Below, piece by piece: positions 47,664 to 55,120 of a stretch of DNA of 64,000 bases. How positions within the stretch are numbered: the first letter of the stretch is position 1; every line of letters begins with the position of its first letter. The stretch covers positions 1-64,000 of the forward strand of contig JAFDXO010000196.1 of NCBI GenBank assembly GCA_018267925.1. Direction: 5' to 3'. The translations under genes were made by a program, and so were the position numbers. The notes beneath the pieces are model-generated. The model had not been told where the DNA came from. It worked only from the letters and a program-made list of their open reading frames with translations, and did not search any database. Origin of the DNA: Bacteroidota bacterium (lineage in GTDB: Bacteria > Bacteroidota > Bacteroidia > Chitinophagales > Chitinophagaceae).

Positions 47664-48467
47664 TTAGGATTCAAGATTAGATTTCCACCATTCCGTGTTT
47701 CTCACATAATTTTCTAAAGCATCAGATGGACCAGTTGGATTCGAAGCATCTCCTCTTGCCACACCCGTACCCATTTCCATCCAATTACCAGTACCCATTT
47801 TAAAAAGCTCGCCAATAATTCCGGTAACTAAATTGTGAGCATTTATTAAACTATCGGGTAAAAGACGCGACAGATATTTGGTTCCCCAAACTCTACCAAT
47901 CACACGAGCACCCAATGAGTTTAATCCGGTTTCCATTCCGTTTGTAGCCATTAATTTATTGAAAGCATAGTCAAGCACCATATCAAATGCAATGCTGAAA
48001 GCTCCAGCCAGGTAATCTCCGGGAGAAAGCCCTACAAAAAATGTACTGGGCGGAATAACAAAACCTGTTGGTGTACTGATAGTGCCACAATTGAGATTCA
48101 GATTCGTTACAACTAAACAAGCCGCAGCCAATGAAGCCCCTTCTACCTTTGTTGATGCAGAGCCAAAATTTGATTTTGATTTCGTAGTTAAAGAAAGAAT
48201 GATGGGATAAAGCACATTGGCCGGATTACCGAAGTGTGGCAGTCCAAGCATTCCAACAGTTGTATCACGCTGCATCACACTGATGCCGCTGGCGATGGAA
48301 AATGTTTTTTTTGAGTATTTTGATTGGATCAAATTACCGGATAAGATACTAACAGCAAAATAGGGGGTGTAAGGAATTGGTGTAGGAGCAGGCGGTGTAA
48401 GATTGTTTTCAAAATCAGGTCCTAATACCGGATGTATATGATGAAGCACTAAACAGGGAACTTTCAT
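47664..48467 (-). CDS. PAAR/DUF4150-like spike-tip protein
   Basis: A 267-residue protein likely to cap the VgrG spike. The N-terminal 125 residues look PAAR-like: CLVLHHIHPVLGPDF with Cys and His for metal, PAPTPIPYTPYFAV, TTVGMLGLPHFGNPAN, and CLVVTNLNLNCGT. A hydrophobic region follows (VGLSPGDYLAGAFSIAFDMV, about residues 145-170), then a C-terminal part of about 90 residues without a known toxin motif. It lies between two DUF2169 genes; its start overlaps the stop of the upstream one by ATGA. Whether the C-terminal part is a toxin cannot be told. Confidence 0.72.
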   Translation of the reverse strand: MKVPCLVLHHIHPVLGPDFENNLTPPAPTPIPYTPYFAVSILSGNLIQSKYSKKTFSIASGISVMQRDTTVGMLGLPHFGNPANVLYPIILSLTTKSKSNFGSASTKVEGASLAAACLVVTNLNLNCGTISTPTGFVIPPSTFFVGLSPGDYLAGAFSIAFDMVLDYAFNKLMATNGMETGLNSLGARVIGRVWGTKYLSRLLPDSLINAHNLVTGIIGELFKMGTGNWMEMGTGVARGDASNPTGPSDALENYVRNTEWWKSNLES

Positions 48468-49435
48468 AAGGCAGTGGTTTTTTCGTATAACGTAATAGTT
48501 CTTTGCTTGCCGGGAATTACTTTATAATTAAACGGATAACGATAAGTGATAAATGCCCGTCCGATATTAGGTTCAACGCCTATTTGGTCAATTTGCATTT
48601 TTCGCACATTGATTTGTGTACCGAGAAAAATATCTGCCGATAATGAATGGTCGGGAATCACCATTTTAAAATTACCTTTTGAAGTCATTCCTTCAACAAT
48701 GATTTCTTCTCCGGGCAATAGTTCTTTGACAATCATATCTGGCAAAGAGGCGTTGAAGAAGGTGTTGCTGAGCGAGCCTAATTCTTTTTTTTCATAATTG
48801 ATAGTAGCAGAATGATTCACTTTCTTTTCGCACATAGGCATACTTCCCAGCGTTTCAGGGTGTGGCTTTTGGTTCCATACTGTGATTAACTGTTGAGGGT
48901 TTTCTACATTGGGTAAGGGAACACCGTCTGCAAATTCTTTTTCCCAAATAAATCCTTTGCCATGTGGGTTATTGCTAAACGGAAATCGAAGTTCGTCCCA
49001 CACCGCCCAACCGCCATAAGCATTTGCCAAACCAATAGGCATTTCTGTAAACGGTTCGGGATTTGTAATAGACAATCCGGTTACCATTTGCTTCCATTTT
49101 CGATTACCAATGACCATTATTTCTTTAGATAGTTTTCCGGCAATGGCAACCTTTACTAACATTCGCTGAATAGGAATATTGTTTGGAGCAACTGCATTAC
49201 CAAAAACCATGACATCAATACCACCTCTTTGAAAAACATAATCGCTTTCCATGGGGCCATAAAGCCCTTCCCAAGGAGCAGGATCTAATTTCCAAAATTG
49301 TTCTTTAGACGGAGTACAAATACCATTACGAACATCATAAGTAACTCTAAGCATAGGGGCAACAGCCATCATATCGTCCAACATGGCGGTTCGAAAAAGC
49401 AAATGCGGATATGCTGTGTTGTTGATTAATTCCAT
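48464..49435 (-). CDS. DUF2169 family T6SS adaptor-like protein (first copy)
   Basis: A 323-residue DUF2169 protein directly after the VgrG-tail gene (adjacent stop and start) and overlapping the PAAR-like gene. Typical elements: LRVTYDVRNGIC, DYVFQRGGIDVMVFGNAVAP, MLVKVAIAGKLSKEIMVIGN, FTEMPIGLANAYGGWAVWDE and NNPHGKGFIWEKE. By analogy it helps load the PAAR-like protein onto VgrG. It differs clearly from the second copy downstream, so the two probably have separate jobs. Confidence 0.85.
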   Translation of the reverse strand: MELINNTAYPHLLFRTAMLDDMMAVAPMLRVTYDVRNGICTPSKEQFWKLDPAPWEGLYGPMESDYVFQRGGIDVMVFGNAVAPNNIPIQRMLVKVAIAGKLSKEIMVIGNRKWKQMVTGLSITNPEPFTEMPIGLANAYGGWAVWDELRFPFSNNPHGKGFIWEKEFADGVPLPNVENPQQLITVWNQKPHPETLGSMPMCEKKVNHSATINYEKKELGSLSNTFFNASLPDMIVKELLPGEEIIVEGMTSKGNFKMVIPDHSLSADIFLGTQINVRKMQIDQIGVEPNIGRAFITYRYPFNYKVIPGKQRTITLYEKTTAL

Positions 49436-49888
49436 TTAATCATTGCAATTAAAAAATAATCGTTCACCATCTACTCGTACATCATCGTTTGCTTTGATTT
49501 CTACATTAAAAGTAGTAGCAACCATTTTATGCGATTGAGCGATGGATTTATGAGCACCTTGTGTTTCTTCCAACACATCGCCTTGCACTTCCTGAACCAA
49601 ATTTCCTTGTGCTTGAAAGTTGATTTGGTCTTGCGCTTTTAACTTGATTTTTTCAGCTTCGAAGGTGAGGGATTTTTCGGCTTGTAATGAAATATTGTCT
49701 GACAACAAGTGAACAGATGCTCGTCCTTGCGCATCAATTGTAATTTCAAATTGAGTGGGCGTTATAGGATGTTTGAGTGTTATCTTTTTACGATCTGCCG
49801 TTATGATTAACTCATACCCTTGCGCCATAGGAATAGCGGTGGGTGTTAGCTGATTTTGTGTTTTAAAATTTGTTTTAAGCTTTTCCAT
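49436..49888 (-). CDS. Small VgrG-tail-like beta-repeat protein
   Basis: A 150-residue protein made of short beta-forming repeats with alternating hydrophobic and polar residues: ISLQAEKSLTFEAEKIKLKA, then QDQINFQAQGNLVQEVQGDV and TTFNVEIKANDDVRVDG. The pattern resembles the C-terminal needle of the neighbouring VgrG (KIDITASAEVTVKADSKITL) but the protein lacks the gp27/OB part. It may form or extend the spike. ATG 49888 lies two bases after the VgrG stop; the longer frame would start at a TTG. I do not know a family name. Confidence 0.7.
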   Translation of the reverse strand: MEKLKTNFKTQNQLTPTAIPMAQGYELIITADRKKITLKHPITPTQFEITIDAQGRASVHLLSDNISLQAEKSLTFEAEKIKLKAQDQINFQAQGNLVQEVQGDVLEETQGAHKSIAQSHKMVATTFNVEIKANDDVRVDGERLFFNCND

Positions 49889-49890
49889 TA

Positions 49891-51732
49891 TCAACAATTT
49901 ACATTTACGACAGCACCTTTTACGGTAACGGGTCCGCCGGCACTCAATTCAGCAGTTGCATCGGCTTTCACTTCCACTTTAGGACCCACAACATGCGTTT
50001 GAGCAGTAGCTTTTACTAAGGTGTTGGTGCCTTGAACGGTAATATCATCACCGGCAATAAAAGTTTGACCGGCTGCCGAAAACATATTGACATCGCTGGT
50101 GCCATTGATGTAAATGTGAGGGGCTACTAATTCAATAGCACTGGGTTTTACGCACAAAGTTGATCCGCCCACTTGAAGCGTGATTTTTGAATCCGCTTTT
50201 ACGGTTACTTCTGCACTTGCCGTTATGTCTATTTTTGTTTGGTTCAGTACTATAGAAGCTCCTCCTGCATTATTTATCGTGATCACAGTGCCGTTGATAG
50301 TCAAAGTAGCACCACTTAATGCCGTGAGACTTTTCGTTTTGTTTCCTGATCCGCCACCACCACCGGTTTTTCCGGTGAACATGCTTCCCATCACGAAGGG
50401 TCTATTAGGGTCATTATACTTATAGCATATCATTACCAAATCTCCTACTTCCGGTATCACTACCAATCCACGATTGCCAGCACCATCTTTTCCTTCACCT
50501 GCATCGGGCGTTAAAACGCTTATCCAGCTGGTAGTTTCATTATTTCGTGCCTGCCAAGATGTTTGGACTACAACTCTTCCCTTGTGATCTGGGTCGTTAT
50601 TAAACTTCACAATTGCCCACTCGGTATTAACTTTTGGCAAGATAACATTATGTGGTAGCGGAATGCGACCAACTTCTGAAGTTACACCTTCAAAAATATT
50701 GTAGTATTGACCCGTTTCACTGACAAAGTGTTTAACAGAAGTTATAAAATAGGTGCCTTGTTCTTGCAACGAAGTTTGTCCATTGTCGCTAACAACAGGT
50801 ATCTTAATGGTAATTTTCCTTCCGAGTTGAAGGTCTGTATCTACACTTTGCCCTGTAATAGTTTTTATTTGTGTGGAACGTTGCTCTTCTTCAAGCTTTA
50901 CAAAATCTGCCAAATCTGATTCTTTGTCAATCACTTGCAATAATGGAGATTGTGCAGAAGATGAGAAAAGATTATGTGACCGGTCAAAAAGAGTCTTGCT
51001 GATGCCACTCCAATTGGCACTTTCTAATGTGGTAGGCGCATCCTCTCTATGCACCGAATTTTCTGACCAATTATACACATATTTACTAAACTTCAACGGG
51101 ATAACTTTGTAAGCTATCTTGAAGTAATCTATATCAACACCATACACTAATTCAACATTAGCGACCTCATAGTTGCCAAAAAACAATTTGACCCCATCGT
51201 AAAAAAAAGGGTTAATATAATCATTAGACAACCGATTGAGAAAATTGAAACTACTTTCATCATATTGGCATTGGTATGGAGTAGGATTACTACTATCACA
51301 TCCACGCAAATCAACAGTAACCCCAAAATCTTTTACTGGCTTGAGAACCTTATCCACTATGGTTTTCAGGTCTTGATCCAAAAAAGAACGAAAATCATTT
51401 CCGGTTTCTAAAAGAATGGTTGGGCTAAAGCATTGCAAAAGTAAATTACGGTGATAATTGTCGCTTAATTCATAATTTACTTCTCCTAGAATACCTCTAA
51501 AAACCAACAAATCATTTCCGGTAGAAGCATGTTTTAAGCGCAATACTACTGACTTTCCAATTTTGTTTTGAGTGTTGGTAATATCAATGGATGTGCGCTG
51601 CTCCATTGCATTGAAAGGCACCGTGATAGTAAGTTGATGGTGGGCATTAAATTCCTGAAACAATTGAATGGTTGTGAAAAGCCCAATATTTTCGCCATCT
51701 AATTCTATTTGTGCAGTTACATGACTTAGCAT
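49891..51732 (-). CDS. vgrG: T6SS spike protein VgrG (TssI)
   Basis: A 613-residue spike. The N-terminal gp27-like part spans about residues 1-370 (AQIELDGENIGLFTTIQLFQ, CQYDESSFNFLNRLSNDYIN). The OB-fold region follows with VKFNNDPDHKGRVVVQTSW, GAGNRGLVVIPEVGDLVMIC and NDPNRPFVMGSMF. A Gly-rich hinge (TGGGGGSGNK) leads to a C-terminal triple-stranded beta needle with repeated alternation (TITLQ-like strands). The start is ATG 51732 (MLSHVTAQIEL); the longer frame is not family-like. It leads a five-gene spike cassette. Confidence 0.93.
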   Translation of the reverse strand: MLSHVTAQIELDGENIGLFTTIQLFQEFNAHHQLTITVPFNAMEQRTSIDITNTQNKIGKSVVLRLKHASTGNDLLVFRGILGEVNYELSDNYHRNLLLQCFSPTILLETGNDFRSFLDQDLKTIVDKVLKPVKDFGVTVDLRGCDSSNPTPYQCQYDESSFNFLNRLSNDYINPFFYDGVKLFFGNYEVANVELVYGVDIDYFKIAYKVIPLKFSKYVYNWSENSVHREDAPTTLESANWSGISKTLFDRSHNLFSSSAQSPLLQVIDKESDLADFVKLEEEQRSTQIKTITGQSVDTDLQLGRKITIKIPVVSDNGQTSLQEQGTYFITSVKHFVSETGQYYNIFEGVTSEVGRIPLPHNVILPKVNTEWAIVKFNNDPDHKGRVVVQTSWQARNNETTSWISVLTPDAGEGKDGAGNRGLVVIPEVGDLVMICYKYNDPNRPFVMGSMFTGKTGGGGGSGNKTKSLTALSGATLTINGTVITINNAGGASIVLNQTKIDITASAEVTVKADSKITLQVGGSTLCVKPSAIELVAPHIYINGTSDVNMFSAAGQTFIAGDDITVQGTNTLVKATAQTHVVGPKVEVKADATAELSAGGPVTVKGAVVNVNC

Positions 51733-51810
51733 AAAAGAAAAAATTAGCCGATAAAAAGAAATGAACACACTGCTGAAAGCCTAAAGCTTGAATCAACAAT
51801 TACAATAAGT

Positions 51811-51852
51811 AAAAAATGGCTCGGCACTTATTCAATACCCGAGCCATTTTTT
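51811..51852 (-). terminator. Terminator between hcp and vgrG
   Basis: A perfect 14-bp stem AAAAAATGGCTCGG (51811-51824) / CCGAGCCATTTTTT (51839-51852) with a 14-base loop lies 20 bases past the hcp stop. On the minus strand it ends in six T. It should separate hcp transcription from the spike cassette. Confidence 0.8.
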
Positions 51853-51872
51853 AATAAGATTTTTTACATGAT

Positions 51873-52271
51873 CTACACGTTTTTCCACGTGTTTTCATGT
51901 TCCGCATTTCCAATCTTAATTTTTTCAGCTGAAACCGTAAACTTCATGAACATTGGATTGTTACCATCTTTGGAGAAGTTTTCTTCAAAAAACACAACAT
52001 GACCTTTTGTAAATGACAGTTCCTTCATTTTAGCATCCTCATCCGACTTTTTAAATGTTATAGTTCCATCAATAGGCTTATATTGATTAACCATAGATTC
52101 AATGATTCCTGTATTGTCAGATGATTCAACTACCAAGTCAATTTTACCGCCATAGATTTGTGAAGATGGTTGTCCGGTTGCTGCTACATCACGATGTAGA
52201 GAATAAGTACATTCAATTACGTCTTTGAATTCTACGCTTCCGATTTTTGCAGTTGCTTTAAATGATGCCAT
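51873..52271 (-). CDS. hcp: T6SS tube protein Hcp (TssD)
   Basis: A 132-residue tube protein. It shows the Bacteroidota TssD pattern: ATAKIGSVEFKDVIECTYSL, VAATGQPSSQIYGGKIDLVV, then DGTITFKKSDEDAKMKELSF and MFMKFTVSAEKIKIGNAEHE. It forms hexameric rings inside the TssB/TssC sheath and may carry small effectors. The terminator directly downstream and the 107-base leader suggest strong separate expression, as is usual for the most abundant T6SS part. Confidence 0.93.
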   Translation of the reverse strand: MASFKATAKIGSVEFKDVIECTYSLHRDVAATGQPSSQIYGGKIDLVVESSDNTGIIESMVNQYKPIDGTITFKKSDEDAKMKELSFTKGHVVFFEENFSKDGNNPMFMKFTVSAEKIKIGNAEHENTWKNV

Positions 52272-52378
52272 ATAAATGTTTTTTTGGAGTGAAATGATAT
52301 TGAATGCAATATAGGAATTTTAAATTTCCAAACCAAAGAAAAAAATAAATTTTCTCTAACGTAAAAAATTATTCCATT

Positions 52379-52882
52379 CTAAGTTACCATAAAAAGATTT
52401 AGGTTATCAATGGCATACTTTTCCATAGCATTTATAGTTGGGTCATAGCAAGAATGAAATCTTTTTTCCAATAGATCAAATTCAGGAAGCTCGGAATACA
52501 ATTGAGCAAATGCTTGAGTTGACAATTCATCCTTAAAGAAAGAAACCTTTTCTACATAAGATTTTAGCACATCGTCAATTAATTGTGCCATTTCATTAGC
52601 CATCATCATCGTAAGCCAGGCGGGCATTTCAGGCAATAGACCAACATAGCCGTTTGCTAATAATTGAATAAAACCACCTTGAAAAACTTGATCTTTTACA
52701 TAATCAAAACTGAGAAAAAGTTTTTGTCCATTAGATAACTCGTCCAAAAAATCGAAAGTTTGTCTTCGGTTCAATTCTTCGTGTAACGGAGCTACCAATA
52801 AATTAAACAAAGCACCTCTATTGTTTGATACTTTTACTCGTTCAAAATCTTCTTTGTTAATGATGGGTAGAAAATGAGGCAT
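52379..52882 (-). CDS. DUF4375/DMP19-like protein
   Basis: A 167-residue, mostly helical, acidic protein. The central FDYVKDQVFQGGFIQLLANG resembles the NGGFxQYFxN motif of the DUF4375/DMP19 family, whose members include DNA mimics and proteins linked to polymorphic-toxin loci. It lies 107 bases upstream of hcp on the same strand. It could be an immunity or accessory protein of the T6SS, but no toxin gene is adjacent. The family match is by eye and moderate. Confidence 0.55.
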   Translation of the reverse strand: MPHFLPIINKEDFERVKVSNNRGALFNLLVAPLHEELNRRQTFDFLDELSNGQKLFLSFDYVKDQVFQGGFIQLLANGYVGLLPEMPAWLTMMMANEMAQLIDDVLKSYVEKVSFFKDELSTQAFAQLYSELPEFDLLEKRFHSCYDPTINAMEKYAIDNLNLFMVT

Positions 52883-52922
52883 AAATCAAAAATAGTTCAT
52901 GCGCTTAAAAAAAATGGTCTTG

Positions 52923-52962
52923 AAAAAAAAAGCAAGCCCCTCAATAGTTGAGTAGGCTTGCT
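52923..52962 (-). terminator. Terminator after the secreted-protein gene
   Basis: The stem AGCAAGCC (52931-52938) / GGCTTGCT (52955-52962) encloses an inner CTCAA/TTGAG stem. On the minus strand it is followed by eight T (52923-52930), 25 bases past the stop at 52987. Confidence 0.75.
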
Positions 52963-52986
52963 ATAGTCAGAAAGAAGATCCGAGGT

Positions 52987-53541
52987 TTATTGTTGTGTTG
53001 CAGTATAAACAACATCAAGGGAATAGGTTCCGGCAGGATAAGCAAAGCCGGGAGTAGCTTTATACATCACAGAAAAAGTTTGATTTCCACCAAAAGAGGC
53101 GTTAGATATAAGATTGTTTGCAGTGTTAGATAAACCGGTATAGTTACCAAAGCTTCCTGCAATGTTTCCGCCGGTTTGATTAGAAGATACTTTTACATTA
53201 AGCACATTGGCTGGCATATTTGAAGTTGTCGTAGAGCTTCCATTTGAAACTGAGAAATTAGCTGTATTGGCACGTACTGTTACGTTGAAGTTCTTATTGC
53301 TACGAATACGTAATTGTTGTGCACTGCTTTCTACCCCATTTGCATAATCATTTGCTGTTGTAAAAGGTAAAGCTACTGTTGATCCAACGGATGAAGAATT
53401 ACCTACAAAAGTGATATCCAGCACATTGCTCAATTGCAGTTGAACTGTTTGTTGAGCACTTGCATTTGCAGTACTTGTTTGGGCTTTGGCTACCATTCCA
53501 AAAGTAGTTAGAAGTAAAATTGAAAGAAGAATACGTTTCAT
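52987..53541 (-). CDS. Secreted Ser/Thr/Asn-rich beta protein
   Basis: A 184-residue exported protein with signal peptide KRILLSILLLTTFGMVAKAQ. The mature part is rich in Ser, Thr, Asn and Ala, with beta-type alternation (QQLRIRSNKNFNVTVRANTA) and a closing AYPAGTYSLDVVYTATQ resembling the C-terminal strand of WxL-like, DUF4402-like or pilin-like surface proteins. It has no sorting domain. It is separated from the T6SS genes by a terminator, so a link is only positional. The function is unknown. Confidence 0.75.
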   Translation of the reverse strand: MKRILLSILLLTTFGMVAKAQTSTANASAQQTVQLQLSNVLDITFVGNSSSVGSTVALPFTTANDYANGVESSAQQLRIRSNKNFNVTVRANTANFSVSNGSSTTTSNMPANVLNVKVSSNQTGGNIAGSFGNYTGLSNTANNLISNASFGGNQTFSVMYKATPGFAYPAGTYSLDVVYTATQQ

Positions 53542-53617
53542 GTGTTTAGTGTTTGATTTTTGATATTAACACTGCAAAGGTGTAACGAGCAAACAGATTC
53601 AGCAGTAAACCGGAGGC

Positions 53618-53648
53618 TGCTTAACGCTATATTTTCAATTGCTTAACG
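53618..53648 (+). promoter_or_regulatory. Direct-repeat operator candidate upstream of rocD
   Basis: TGCTTAACG occurs at 53618-53626 and 53640-53648, 22 bases apart (about two DNA turns). A partial inverted copy, GGTTAAG, lies at 53652-53658, just before the -7 box. The position would suit a regulator binding near -45 to -10. Confidence 0.45.
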
Positions 53649-53664
53649 AGTGGTTAAGTTTTTA

Positions 53665-53672
53665 TAGTTTTG
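53665..53672 (+). promoter_or_regulatory. -7 box of rocD
   Basis: TAGTTTTG, an exact TAnnTTTG match four bases before ATG 53677, implying a leaderless transcript if used. Confidence 0.5.
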
Positions 53673-53676
53673 CATC

Positions 53677-54912
53677 ATGATTTCAACAAGCTCCTCATCT
53701 CCGAAGACACAATATTTTTTAGATTTAGAAGATCGTTTTGGTGCTCACAACTACCACCCTTTACCCGTTGTGCTAAATCGAGGTGAGGGTGTTTTTTTAT
53801 GGGATGTAGATGGCAAACGATACTTTGATTTTCTGTCTGCTTATTCAGCAGTCAATCAAGGGCATTGTCATCCTGCTATTGTTGCGGAGCTTATAGAACA
53901 GGCTAAAAAACTAACCCTTACTTCTCGCGCTTTTCATAGTGAGGGATTAGGCGAGTTTACAGCATTCATTACCGACTATTTTGGGTATGAGAAAGTGTTA
54001 CCAATGAATACCGGTGTAGAAGCCGTAGAAACAGCCTTAAAGCTAGCTCGCAAATGGGCTTATGATGTAAAAGGGATAAACCATGATAAAGCTAAAATAA
54101 TTGTTTGTGCAAATAATTTTCACGGCAGAACCCTTAATGTCATTTCATTTAGTACAGATCCTACAGCCAAAAACAACTTTGGACCCTACATGCCAGGGTA
54201 TGAAGTTATTGAATTCAACAATATTCCGGCTTTGCAAAAAGCACTACAAGATAAAAATGTAGCTGCCTTTTTAGTTGAACCTATTCAGGGTGAGGCAGGT
54301 GTTGTTGTTCCGAATAGTGGTTATTTGAGTGAAGCATATTCGCTATGTAAAGAAGCCAACGTCTTATTTATCGCTGACGAAATTCAAACAGGCTTGGCTC
54401 GAACGGGAAAAATGCTTGCTTGCGATTTTGAAGATGTTCGCCCTGATATATTGATTCTTGGAAAAGCTTTATCGGGCGGCACACTGCCCGTATCTGCCGT
54501 ACTGGCTGACGACAAAATTATGCTTACCATCAAACCCGGTGAACATGGTTCTACTTACGGCGGAAACCCATTATCTTGTCGTGTTTCCATAGCTGCTTTG
54601 AAAGTATTGAAGGAAGAAAAACTGGCTGAAAATGCTCAAATTCAAGGTGAATATTTAAGAAAAAAACTACAAGATTTAAATAATCCGCACATAGCTGAAA
54701 TTCGAGGTAAAGGGCTTCTCAATGCTATTGTTATTGACCACCCCAAGCCGGATGCTGCATGGGACTTATGTGTTCAACTAAAAGAAAATGGATTACTTGC
54801 CAAACCAACTCACGGTGACAAAATCCGATTTGCTCCACCCCTCATTATTTCTAAAGAACAAATTGATGATTGTGTGAATATCATCAGCCAAAGTTTAAGT
54901 GAAGTTTATTGA
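53677..54912 (+). CDS. rocD: Ornithine-oxo-acid transaminase
   Basis: Ornithine aminotransferase converts ornithine and 2-oxoglutarate to glutamate semialdehyde and glutamate. The 411 residues show [84 protein letters not shown] and the PLP Lys near residue 262 in [20 protein letters not shown], all characteristic of RocD. The start is ATG 53677, four bases after the -7 box. A hairpin downstream ends the transcript. Confidence 0.95.
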   Translation: MISTSSSSPKTQYFLDLEDRFGAHNYHPLPVVLNRGEGVFLWDVDGKRYFDFLSAYSAVNQGHCHPAIVAELIEQAKKLTLTSRAFHSEGLGEFTAFITDYFGYEKVLPMNTGVEAVETALKLARKWAYDVKGINHDKAKIIVCANNFHGRTLNVISFSTDPTAKNNFGPYMPGYEVIEFNNIPALQKALQDKNVAAFLVEPIQGEAGVVVPNSGYLSEAYSLCKEANVLFIADEIQTGLARTGKMLACDFEDVRPDILILGKALSGGTLPVSAVLADDKIMLTIKPGEHGSTYGGNPLSCRVSIAALKVLKEEKLAENAQIQGEYLRKKLQDLNNPHIAEIRGKGLLNAIVIDHPKPDAAWDLCVQLKENGLLAKPTHGDKIRFAPPLIISKEQIDDCVNIISQSLSEVY

Positions 54913-55042
54913 GTTTTAAAAAGGTGCTTATTATTTTAGTTAACTAACTTATGTTTTATGTAGTTCTGGTCAAGTCATTCCAATTGATGATTTTGACCAA
55001 ATTTGGCAATAAAACCATAGTTTAAATAATGAATATAAATAT

Positions 55043-55081
55043 TAATTTAAAAGCTGCACTTCATGGGCAGCTTTTAAATTA
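55043..55081. terminator. Hairpin between rocD and lhgO
   Basis: A perfect 15-bp stem TAATTTAAAAGCTGC (55043-55057) / GCAGCTTTTAAATTA (55067-55081) with a 9-base loop. It could end rocD transcription or act as a leader element of lhgO, whose ATG lies 40 bases downstream. The symmetric AT ends suit both directions. Confidence 0.6.
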
Positions 55082-55120
55082 CATACATTCACATTACAAT
55101 ACACACTACAACAAATTAGA

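Noticed and set aside
34947..52271. Extracellular contractile injection (eCIS/phage-tail-like) system
   Set aside because: ClpV, TssK, TssF/G, Hcp and membrane proteins TssN/O are T6SS-specific; there are no tail-tube initiator, tape-measure or tail-fibre genes.
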